Shown: positions 56,923-64,000 of the stretch, one piece after another
Layout: each line of letters begins with the position of its first letter
How positions within the stretch are numbered: the first letter of the stretch is position 1
Assembly (NCBI GenBank): GCA_963702995.1
Contig: OY969783.1
Span: 5,022,001 to 5,086,000, forward strand
Source of the DNA: MFD04580-c1 sp963702995
GTDB taxonomy: Bacteria > Planctomycetota > Phycisphaerae > Tepidisphaerales > Tepidisphaeraceae
Reading direction: 5' to 3'
DNA length: 64,000 nucleotides
Made by a program: the position numbers and the translations under genes
The notes under the pieces: generated by a model
Seen by the model: the letters and a program-made list of their open reading frames with translations, nothing else
Told to the model about the DNA's origin: nothing
Database searches by the model: none

Positions 56923-59634
56923 GTGGGTCGTTTCGCCTGTTTGTTCGCGATCGTTCTAGCCCCGTTGAGTCTCGCGGCCGCCGCCCCGACTACGGCCCCG
57001 ACGACTGCGCCCAGTGGGGCGTCAACGACGGCTGCCGCCGTTTCAATCCCCGTCCCCGCGGACCCGCGAGTGACGATCGAGCTCGTCGCGCAGGAGCCGC
57101 AGATCGTGACGCCGACGGGCATTTCCGTGGACTCTCGCGGCCGCGTCTGGGTGATTGAGAACAACACGCATTTTCGCCCCAAGAGCTACAAGGGCGCGCC
57201 GAGCGATCGGATCCTGGTGATGAGCCAGTTCGCTCCCGACGGCCGGGCCGGCCTGATCGAGCCATTCGCGGACGGGCTTAAAGATACGATGAGCCTCTGT
57301 GTGCGGCCGGACGGCCGCGTCTATGTCGTCTGCCGCAACCAGATCCTCATCTACCAGGAAGGGCCCGACGGCAAAGCCGCCGCCGAGCCGAAGCCAATCG
57401 TCACCCTCGACACCAGGGGGACCTACCCTCACAACGGGTTGAACGGCATCACCTTCTCGAAGGACGGGCAGACGATCTGCTTCTGCCTCGGGCTGAACGC
57501 CGGTTACCCGTACAAGGTGATCGGCTCGGACGGCTCGACGCTCTCCGGCGGTGGCGAGGGGGGAAGCATGTATCGCGCCAGGGCCGACGGCAGCCATGTG
57601 GAGCGTATTGCGACGGGCTTCTGGAACGTTCACGACCTGACCTTCGACCCGGCGGGGCGGCTATTTGCCGTTGACAACGACCCGGACGACCGGCCTCCCT
57701 GTCGCCTGCTGGATATCGTGGAAGGGGGCGATTACGGCTGGAAGTATCGAAACGGCCGCAAGGGAGTCCATCCGTTCACGAGCTGGTTCGGCGAGCGCCC
57801 CGGCACGCTCCCGATGATCAGCCCCGTCGGCGAAGCCCCTTCCGGCGTGATCTGCTATGACGGCGGCGGGCTCCCCGGCGACTATCGCGGGCACCTCATT
57901 GTGACGAGCTGGGGCGATCACGTCATTCAGCATTTCGCGCTGAAGCCGCAGGGGGCCAGCTTCGTATCCGAGCCGCAAACGCTGGTGCAGGGCGGGTATG
58001 AATTTCGGCCGGTGGGTATCGCGGTGGCGCCGGATGGGTCGCTGTTCGTATCGGACTGGGTGGATCGTTCCTACCCGGTGCATGGCAAGGGGCGCGTGTG
58101 GCGCATCCGGATGAAGGCGCCGGGCGCGGCGGCCGCGAATGCGACCGCCGCCGAAGCGCCCGACCCGGCGGCCGTCGCGCTGCGCACCCGGCTGGTCGCC
58201 TTGCCGCCGGGGCACACCGAGGACTTATCGGGCGTAATCAAGAGCACGGCGGCCCAGTCCGACCCGTTCGTGATGTCGGCCGCGATCACGGCGCTGGCTC
58301 GATCCAAACCGTTCACCGATGGTCTTGATGGCGGCGTCAACGCGACAGGCTGGGGGGTTATCCAGGCCCTTGCCGCTCGCCGAAGCGCCCACCCCGGCGC
58401 GACGCGAGTGATCCCCGCGCTGCTCAACAACGCGTCGCCGGAGGTGCGGTTTGCGGCCCTGCAGTGGGTCGGAGAGGAGCGGCTGGCCGAGTTCGCCTCA
58501 AAAATCCCCGATGCGCTGCGGGCGGGCGTTGTCACCCGTGAGGTGCTGGTGGCGGTGCTCGCCGCGCAGGACAAGCTCTCCATGCCGCCGCAAGAAGATG
58601 GGAAGCCGCCCGCCGAGCGGTCGGGGCGGCAGCTCGCGGCGAAATACGTATTTGACGACTCGCTGGGCGCGCCGGTGCGTCAGTTGGCGCTGCAGCTGGC
58701 CGACCCGGCCAGCCCGATGCTGGCGGCCGATCGCCTGAAGAACGCGATGGGCGCTCTCGGCATTGAGGCGGTGCGCACGCTCAGCTCGCGCGAAGACGAG
58801 GCATCGCAGGCCGTCCTACGCGACGTCGCGTCCGACGCATCGGCCGACGTAACGCTGCGTCGCGAGGCGCTCCTCGGCCTCGCCCGGCCAACGGTCAAGA
58901 CGTCGCAAACCCAGGCGGCGCTGCTCGCGATCCTGAAGGATGGCCCGGAATCGCTGCGGCCGGACGCGCTGCGCTCCCTCCGCGGCTTCCTAGGGCCGAA
59001 CGAAACCAAGCGCCTCTACGCCCAGGCCGTCGAAGCCGCGGGTACGACCGATCCGCCGGCCCATCGATCGATTGACCTTTCGGAGCAGGCGCTGCTGGCC
59101 ACCAAGACGACGCCGGGCCTGTTAACGGATGCGGAGCGGAATCAGCTTCTGGGCTTGGCCGGCCGCAGACCGCGGGGGACGGCCGCCTGGCAGGCGGCGC
59201 TCGCCACGGGCGGCGACCCGGAGGCCGGCCGTCGGATCTTCTTCCACCCCAACGCGGCGCGGTGCTTTGTCTGCCACGAGATCGACGGCCGCGGCGGGCA
59301 TGTCGGGCCGAACCTGGGCGGGATCGGGCGGACCGGCGGGCGCAACCGCATCATTGAATCGATCGTCGAGCCGAGCAAGGAGATCGCGCCGCTCTATGTG
59401 CCCTGGGTGATCATGCGGAAGGACGGCGACGCGGTGACCGGCGTCGGGCTGGAGGAAGACGCGCACGGGAACCTCACCGTGACCGATTCCACCGGGACCC
59501 TGGTCAGTGTGAAGGCCGAGGACGTGGCCTCCCGGCGGATGGAGAAGATCTCGATCATGCCCGAAAACCTGCCGGATGCGCTGACGAGGGAAGAGTTCCG
59601 GGACCTGGTCGCGTTCCTGGAGAGCCTGAAATAG
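56923..59634 (+). CDS. PVC-type heme-binding CxxCH protein
   Basis: Start GTG at 56923 behind GAGGAGG; signal peptide (FACLFAIVLAPLSLAAAAP), then a Thr/Ala linker. An NHL-type six-bladed propeller follows (TPTGISVDSRGRVWVIENNT, PHNGLNGITFSKDGQTICFC, NVHDLTFDPAGRLFAVDNDP, FVSDWVDRSYPVHGKGRVWR), then a long HEAT-like helical region, and at the end a cytochrome c domain with RCFVCHEIDGRGGHVGPNLG (CxxCH), late Met ligand candidates and REEFRDLVAFLESLK. This PVC-superphylum family is thought to transfer electrons from a periplasmic sugar dehydrogenase. About 900 residues, normal. Confidence 0.92.
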   Translation: MGRFACLFAIVLAPLSLAAAAPTTAPTTAPSGASTTAAAVSIPVPADPRVTIELVAQEPQIVTPTGISVDSRGRVWVIENNTHFRPKSYKGAPSDRILVMSQFAPDGRAGLIEPFADGLKDTMSLCVRPDGRVYVVCRNQILIYQEGPDGKAAAEPKPIVTLDTRGTYPHNGLNGITFSKDGQTICFCLGLNAGYPYKVIGSDGSTLSGGGEGGSMYRARADGSHVERIATGFWNVHDLTFDPAGRLFAVDNDPDDRPPCRLLDIVEGGDYGWKYRNGRKGVHPFTSWFGERPGTLPMISPVGEAPSGVICYDGGGLPGDYRGHLIVTSWGDHVIQHFALKPQGASFVSEPQTLVQGGYEFRPVGIAVAPDGSLFVSDWVDRSYPVHGKGRVWRIRMKAPGAAAANATAAEAPDPAAVALRTRLVALPPGHTEDLSGVIKSTAAQSDPFVMSAAITALARSKPFTDGLDGGVNATGWGVIQALAARRSAHPGATRVIPALLNNASPEVRFAALQWVGEERLAEFASKIPDALRAGVVTREVLVAVLAAQDKLSMPPQEDGKPPAERSGRQLAAKYVFDDSLGAPVRQLALQLADPASPMLAADRLKNAMGALGIEAVRTLSSREDEASQAVLRDVASDASADVTLRREALLGLARPTVKTSQTQAALLAILKDGPESLRPDALRSLRGFLGPNETKRLYAQAVEAAGTTDPPAHRSIDLSEQALLATKTTPGLLTDAERNQLLGLAGRRPRGTAAWQAALATGGDPEAGRRIFFHPNAARCFVCHEIDGRGGHVGPNLGGIGRTGGRNRIIESIVEPSKEIAPLYVPWVIMRKDGDAVTGVGLEEDAHGNLTVTDSTGTLVSVKAEDVASRRMEKISIMPENLPDALTREEFRDLVAFLESLK

Positions 59635-59674
59635 GGGGATCGACGCGGTGGTCGGGCCGGGTCGTCCGCACGCG

Positions 59675-59822
59675 TAGCAGGCGCACTCCGTGTGCCGTCC
59701 GCGAGCCCGCGCGAGGGGTCGGCCGGGCAGGACCGCGTGACGGAAGGGCTACGACGGGCGACCGATACCGGCGAGTCGTACGACGGCGTGACGGGCGGAC
59801 GGCACACGGAGTGTGCCTGCTA
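59675..59822. repeat. Inverted pair of a short GC-rich interspersed repeat
   Basis: TAGCAGGCGCACTCCGTGTG (59675) with CCGTCCGC after it, and the inverted copy GCGGACGGCACACGGAGTGT then GCCTGCTA (ending 59822). A related single copy is near 47090. The pair could fold into a long stem; no gene lies inside. Confidence 0.7.
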
Positions 59823-59852
59823 CAACGGATGGGCCCCCGGCGATGGCACGCT

Positions 59853-60290
59853 TCACGCCGGCAGCTTGATGCTGCCGTCGTCGAGGATTTCGAAGCCGGG
59901 GTTCCAGGCGACTTCCCAGGGATGGCCGTCGGGGTCGGCGAAGTAGCCGGAATAGCCGCCCCAGAAGGCGTCACGGGCGGGCTTGAGGAGCTTTGCGCCG
60001 GCGGCGACCGCCTGCGCAATCACCGCGTCCACCTCGGGCTTTTCACGCACGTTGTAGGCGAGGGCAAACCCGCCGAAGCCGCCGCCCTGGGAACCGCCCT
60101 GATCCGGGAGACAGGCGTCCTTCGCCAATTCACCGCGGCCGTAGAGGGCGAAGACGAGGCAGCCGACCTGGAAAAAAGCGATGTCGTCCCCGCCGACGCT
60201 CGATGCTTTCCAGCCGAGCCGTTCGTAAAAAGAACGACTCGCCGGGACGTTCGCCACGCCAAGGGTCACGAGGCTAAGTCGTTGTTCCAT
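59853..60290 (-). CDS. VOC-superfamily (glyoxalase-like) protein
   Basis: ATG at 60290 (MEQRLSLVTLGVANVPASRS). Two paired beta-alpha-beta units: VPASRSFYERLGWKASSVGG and AGAKLLKPARDAFWGGYSGY with FADPDGHPWEVAWNPGFEIL, the last being the usual glyoxalase/bleomycin-resistance ending. 145 residues. The metal ligands are not all evident (the glutamate in WEVAW is), so it may bind metal or only ligand. Substrate unknown. It ends before an inverted repeat and lies just after the Tat isomerase-like gene on the same strand. Confidence 0.87.
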   Translation of the reverse strand: MEQRLSLVTLGVANVPASRSFYERLGWKASSVGGDDIAFFQVGCLVFALYGRGELAKDACLPDQGGSQGGGFGGFALAYNVREKPEVDAVIAQAVAAGAKLLKPARDAFWGGYSGYFADPDGHPWEVAWNPGFEILDDGSIKLPA

Positions 60291-60319
60291 TGCTTCACCC
60301 TGGAAGTGCCTCCGCGGCG

Positions 60320-61207
60320 TCAAGCCATTGCCTTCTTGACTGCTTCCTTCACCGTCTCGAGCGACTTCAGCGACGCCGTCACCGGGTGATTCGGGTCGTC
60401 CTTTCGCTCTCCTTCGTACTCAATGAACACCCCGCCGGCGTACTTATTGGCGAGCAGGAACTTCACCAGCGCGTTCACGTCGAGGCTTCCCTCGGTGGCG
60501 GGGACGTCTTCCCATTTCCCGTCGCCGACCTTCTTGAAGTCCTTGAGGTGGATCGCGTAGAGGCGGTCCTTGAAGGTTTCCACCGCCCGCATCGGGTCTT
60601 CGCCGGCGCGGATCAGGTGGCCGGTGTCGGCGCACAGGCCGATCATCTTGCTGTGGTCCTTGATCGCCTTCTGGATCGTGTCGATCTTCCCCCAACGATT
60701 CTGCGGGCCGTGGGGATGGATCGCCACCGTGATCTTGTATTCCTCGGTCAGCTTGTCGAGCCCATCGAACGAATCGGGGTCGGGGTCGCACGAGAGGTTG
60801 GTGAAGCCGTAGCTCTTCGCCAGCTCGAAGAGCTTGCGATTGGCCGCCTCGTCCTTGGTGAAGCCGACGACGCCGTAGGAAAGGGCGGCGACGTCGGCCG
60901 CCTTCAGCTTCTCCGCGACGCTTGCGGGGCTTTGGGCGGCCAGGTGGGCCGGGAAGAGCTCGACGAAGTGGAGCTTCAGGTCAGCGTGCATCGCGGAGAG
61001 CATGTTCTCGAAGGATCGCTTGCGGAGGGTATAGCTCTGGAGGCCCATCTTGAGGCCGCCGTACCCGTCGCCGCCCGCATCGGCCGCGAATAACTGGGGG
61101 GCGTTCGCCAGGAGCCCGCCTCCGGCCAGCGCCACCGCCGCGGCAGCGCCACCCTTAAGGAACGAGCGGCGGGACGGAACGGCAGTGGAATTTGGCTCGC
61201 GTGACAT
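60320..61207 (-). CDS. Tat-exported sugar-phosphate isomerase/epimerase-like protein
   Basis: ATG at 61207; N-terminal twin-arginine signal SRRSFLKGGAAAAVALAGG. TIM barrel of the AP-endonuclease-2/xylose-isomerase-like family: MGLQSYTLRKRSFENMLSAM, HFVELFPAHLAAQSPASVAE, CDPDPDSFDGLDKLTEEYKI, TVAIHPHGPQNRWGKIDTIQ, MIGLCADTGHLIRAGEDPMR, AIHLKDFKKVGDGKW, GGVFIEYEGER. His and Glu/Asp ligands for a divalent metal are present (HPHGP, DTGH, HLKD, EYE). Probably acts on sugars in the periplasm, in line with the sulfatase and esterases nearby. 295 residues, normal. Confidence 0.92.
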   Translation of the reverse strand: MSREPNSTAVPSRRSFLKGGAAAAVALAGGGLLANAPQLFAADAGGDGYGGLKMGLQSYTLRKRSFENMLSAMHADLKLHFVELFPAHLAAQSPASVAEKLKAADVAALSYGVVGFTKDEAANRKLFELAKSYGFTNLSCDPDPDSFDGLDKLTEEYKITVAIHPHGPQNRWGKIDTIQKAIKDHSKMIGLCADTGHLIRAGEDPMRAVETFKDRLYAIHLKDFKKVGDGKWEDVPATEGSLDVNALVKFLLANKYAGGVFIEYEGERKDDPNHPVTASLKSLETVKEAVKKAMA

Positions 61208-61362
61208 GTCTCTCCTCGATTCCGGATGGTGGTCGAACGGCGATCAGCAGGTGACATTCGACACCGCGAAGCCAGGATTTGCAAATAACGCCCAGCCCGG
61301 CGAGGCAGGACCAACCTTCCGGCCAGCGGTCGCCGGCAAAAGCCCACATTCTACGTCTTCGC

Positions 61363-61478
61363 ATTCTTGGCGCTCTTCCCTTGGCGTCCCTGGCGTCTTG
61401 GCGTTCAACTCTGTCTTCAACCAAGAGAATTGGAGAATTGAACGCCAAGACGCCAAGGCGGAAGCGCCAAGAAGGAGC
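61363..61478. repeat. Imperfect palindromic repeat in a 386-bp gene-free stretch
   Basis: TTCTTGGCGCTCTTCCCTTG, GCGTCCCTGGCGTCTTGGCG on one side and GAACGCCAAGACGCCAAGGC, GGAAGCGCCAAGAAGGAGCG on the other. A long hairpin around an AT-rich loop with CAACCAAGAGAATTGG. The rest of 61208-61593 shows no gene. Confidence 0.7.
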
Positions 61479-61593
61479 GGGAAGGGGGCACTCGTCCTTT
61501 CCGACCACGCGTTCCGCAGTTGGGTCTGTTCGCGCCGCATTGCCGGCTGCGGAACGACAGCAAACCGGGGGCGCGCGTTCAGGGACCGTTAAT

Positions 61594-63777
61594 TTAGCGA
61601 ACCGGTTCTGCTGGAGCCGTGGTGGGCCCGGCGGGCTGGGTCGGCGGTGCGGCCGCCGTGGTGGGCGATTCCGCCGGCGGGGTCGATGCCGTCGGGGCCG
61701 AGGGCTCGGTCGTCGCGGGCACCGGCGTCGGGGCTAGCGGAACGGCTGGGGCCATCGGCACGGCCGCCGGTTCGGTCGTGGGGGGCAGTGATGGGCCGGC
61801 GGGGCTCGAGGGGCCGTCGGCGCGGGCGGCAGAAGCGGCGATGGCGCGGTCGATGGGCTTGTCGGCTGGGTTGAAGGGAAGATCGGCAGGACGAAATCGG
61901 CCGGCGGCGGGCCCGGGGGAACCGGCGCTGATCGCGTTGATCAGGTCGCGACGGCGTGTCGAGGCGCGGCGCAGGTAGCCGTCGAACTCTCGACGGTCGT
62001 CCGAAGAGGCGTCATCGAGGCGGGCCTGGTTGGCGCGGAGCCAGGTCATTGCTTCGCCGAAGAAGCGGCTAAATTCGTTCGGGTGCTCGGCGAGGAAGCG
62101 CCCAACCGTGCGGCGCGTGTAGCCGAAAGGCTTCAGCATCGGCGTGATCACCTCGTCGGGGGCGTAATAGCGGAGCTCGACGTATTCGTAGGTCAAGGCC
62201 GCCTGGAGGTACGAATCGATCGCGCGTTTGGCGGCCGCCCGCCGATCGGCCTCCGAGGTCGAGGGGTCGGCGTAAATAAGGAAGTCGGTATCCGCCTGGA
62301 GCAGGTATTCCTGGGCCAGCAGCGTATCGATCTGACCGCCGTAGTCCTGCATCCGGTTGATAAAGAAGGCCGGGTTGCGGACGTGCCGTTCATATTCGGC
62401 CCGCGCGTCGCGGCTGATGCGGGCGGCGAGGTCGAACTCGCGGCGCGCGTTGGCGAATGCGGTGCGGTCGATGACCTTTGAACCGACAGACACCACGTTC
62501 GCCTCGGCGGCTTTCGCGCCCGGGCTCGCAGTCGATTTCTCGAACGCGTGGTTTTCGGCGTCAACCGCCCGCGTCCATTCGTCATTCGCCCAGTCGCGCA
62601 GCTCTAGGCCGGGCTTCACGTCCACGATCCCCTGACCGAGCTGCGATGGCTTCTGCTTGCCGACGGTCATCAGGACCTGGGCCCGCTTCGCGTAGTTGAA
62701 GCCGAGGGCGAGCGGCGAGACGCCGTCGGGGTAGGGCTCGTATTTCTTCAGGTATTGAAGCTCGCTGCCGTCGTTCCAGTCCGCGTAGATGAACAGGACG
62801 CCCTGAACGCCCTTTTGGTCGAGCTTGCGGGCGGCCGCCTCGTCCAGAACGATGACGCGGTCAGCGCCCTGGGGCGTCGCCGCGGATGGCGGGGGGGCAT
62901 CCGGAAGCACGACCCCGAGCTGGGCGGCGGCCGTGGCGAACTCCGTCATTCGGGCGGCCGGGACGATGACCTGCGCCTTCAGGTCGGCCGGCCGCGGCGT
63001 CTTTGCCGCGAGCAGTTCAGGCAGGATCTTCCCCTGCGGATCCAGGACCGGGTCCAGATGGCGGCGCACGGCGCCGGGCGACTCCTGCCGCGGCTCATGG
63101 GCCTTGGTCTCTTCGCGGACGCGTTTGATGTAGTAGACCTTATCGCCGGTGGTGGTGCCGAGTTTCTGGGAGTAGATGCCCTCGATGGCGAGGAGGATGT
63201 TGACGTTGTTCGGCCGCGAGGCGTCGCCGTCCTTCGCGTAACGGACGGCATCAACGATGTCGCCGTACTTGTCCACCAGGCTCGCCCGCTGGGCGCTGAT
63301 GTTGTAGGCCTTGTTCCAGATCTGGTAGATCAGGACTGTATCGAACTCCGGCTGGAGGAGGCGGATCCACTCGATCTTGGTGTCGAAGTCCTCCAGGTCC
63401 TTCTCATTCTTCTGCGATTCGCTGCTGATCCAGAGGAACATCACCAGCGGCCCGCGAAGCCCGCCGAGCAGCAGCGCCAGTGAGAAGCTGTTCATGCTCC
63501 CGAACGAGGTGGTTGCCTGGCGCGCCGACCCAGCCCCCTCGGCGGCCGGGGCGTACGGGTTGTTGCTGTTGGCCGATACCTGCAGCGCCATCGCCCAGTG
63601 CCGGGCGATCGCGGAGACGATCAGGCCGCTGATCAGCACGGCGACCGTCGCGGCGCGGCCGGCGCCGCCGCGTCGGGCGGGCGGGCGGCGCGGCCCGGGC
63701 GCGGGCCGTGTCGGCTTCGGGGTCGGGGCGGGTGTGAGTTCGGGGGTGCGTTCGGGGGTGCGTTCGGCAGTCGTCAC
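61594..63777 (-). CDS. Large conserved-looking membrane-anchored protein linked to an ABC permease
   Basis: GTG at 63777, overlapping the stop of the upstream permease (GTGA), so coupled. The N-terminus has a TPERTPELTPAPTPKPTRP repeat, one TM segment (AATVAVLISGLIVSAIARHW), another hydrophobic stretch (FSLALLLGGLRGPLVMFLWI), then a long soluble helical domain (EKDLEDFDTKIEWIRLLQPE, KRVREETKAHEPRQESPGAV, DNDR-type patterns absent) and a Pro/Ala/Thr-rich tail. 727 residues. No family recognised; the genetic link suggests a role with an ABC transport system, perhaps as a scaffold. Confidence 0.72.
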   Translation of the reverse strand: MTTAERTPERTPELTPAPTPKPTRPAPGPRRPPARRGGAGRAATVAVLISGLIVSAIARHWAMALQVSANSNNPYAPAAEGAGSARQATTSFGSMNSFSLALLLGGLRGPLVMFLWISSESQKNEKDLEDFDTKIEWIRLLQPEFDTVLIYQIWNKAYNISAQRASLVDKYGDIVDAVRYAKDGDASRPNNVNILLAIEGIYSQKLGTTTGDKVYYIKRVREETKAHEPRQESPGAVRRHLDPVLDPQGKILPELLAAKTPRPADLKAQVIVPAARMTEFATAAAQLGVVLPDAPPPSAATPQGADRVIVLDEAAARKLDQKGVQGVLFIYADWNDGSELQYLKKYEPYPDGVSPLALGFNYAKRAQVLMTVGKQKPSQLGQGIVDVKPGLELRDWANDEWTRAVDAENHAFEKSTASPGAKAAEANVVSVGSKVIDRTAFANARREFDLAARISRDARAEYERHVRNPAFFINRMQDYGGQIDTLLAQEYLLQADTDFLIYADPSTSEADRRAAAKRAIDSYLQAALTYEYVELRYYAPDEVITPMLKPFGYTRRTVGRFLAEHPNEFSRFFGEAMTWLRANQARLDDASSDDRREFDGYLRRASTRRRDLINAISAGSPGPAAGRFRPADLPFNPADKPIDRAIAASAARADGPSSPAGPSLPPTTEPAAVPMAPAVPLAPTPVPATTEPSAPTASTPPAESPTTAAAPPTQPAGPTTAPAEPVR

Positions 63778-64000
63778 GGCGCCACCTCTTTACGCTTGAG
63801 GATCATGTAAGTCAGGAAGATCAGCGGGATGCCAAACCCGAACGTCGTCCCCGTCGCCGAGAAAATCTTCCCGGCCGGGATGCTGATGCCGCGCTCGATG
63901 TCCTCGAAGATCGGGAAGGAGCCCATGTTGGGCAGGATCTCGGCGACCGTCCGCAACGTGGTCGAGAGGGCCTCCAGCGTAGACGTCACGGCGTGGGCGC
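63774..64000 (-). CDS. ABC-2-type permease, C-terminal part, continuing past the window
   Basis: The frame is open to the window edge. The visible end, TSTLEALSTTLRTVAEILPN, MGSFPIFEDIERGISIPAGK, IFSATGTTFGFGIPLIFLTY and MILKRKEVAP, has the late amphipathic and hydrophobic segments and the short basic tail common in planctomycete ABC permeases. A GTG at 63989 is in frame but is not the real start, because upstream codons (AHAV) remain open. Product identity is tentative. Confidence 0.55.
   Translation of the reverse strand, partial: AHAVTSTLEALSTTLRTVAEILPNMGSFPIFEDIERGISIPAGKIFSATGTTFGFGIPLIFLTYMILKRKEVAP

Overview
The window looks like a chromosomal segment of a GC-rich planctomycete, probably from the Phycisphaerae side of the phylum. 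I infer this from gene content, not from a marker gene. It holds a PVC-type c-heme protein with a CxxCH motif, a CTPSR-type sulfatase, three secreted PQQ-like beta-propeller proteins, a Tat-exported sugar-phosphate isomerase-like protein, PEP-CTERM proteins and many short GC-rich palindromic repeats.

Layout. Positions 1-7.4 kb are a graveyard of mobile DNA: an RHS fragment, an IS5-type element with intact ends, a group II intron with no reverse transcriptase, an IS66 element that splits a PEP-CTERM alpha/beta hydrolase with a perfect 8-bp target duplication, and an ISNCY-type remnant. Positions 7.5-9.4 kb carry a membrane protein and a secreted esterase. Positions 9.8-16.9 kb form a compact operon for a dedicated Hsp70 system: two unrecognised proteins, a J-like protein whose HPD motif reads PPD, a GrpE-like exchange factor, an Hsp70 and a small zinc-ribbon protein. 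Positions 17.8-27.4 kb are an accessory region that starts at a tRNA-Ala(CGC). It has lower GC and holds four copies of a 73-bp direct repeat that separate unlike gene modules. These modules are a DNA adenine methylase / ParB-like / phosphoribosyltransferase operon, a nucleotidyltransferase pair hit by a MITE-like element, a PEP-CTERM gene, and an ISL3 element next to a hydrolase and a quinone reductase.

From 27.4 to 44.9 kb the content is mostly ordinary: a heterodimeric ABC exporter, DUF1697, SDR, a beta-propeller protein, a sulfatase, a long TPR protein, an O-methyltransferase, argininosuccinate synthase and a coiled-coil secreted protein. Positions 45.4-48.5 kb hold a second striking locus: a secreted dienelactone-hydrolase-like domain without its nucleophile, joined to a barnase-type ribonuclease, followed by a barstar-type inhibitor, an unknown protein and a HEPN-motif protein. 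Positions 48.6-64 kb carry PQQ-like proteins, an MFS transporter, an IS3 element, the PVC heme protein, a VOC protein, the Tat isomerase-like protein and an ABC-permease-linked hypothetical protein.

Many well-conserved genes are broken by single-base shifts (Hsp70 twice, its scaffold partner, the PRTase, the O-methyltransferase, the TPR protein, the hydrolase-RNase and others). Either the assembly has residual indel errors or several loci are decaying; the sequence alone cannot decide. Where conserved motifs continue in another frame I annotate one gene and give the shift position.
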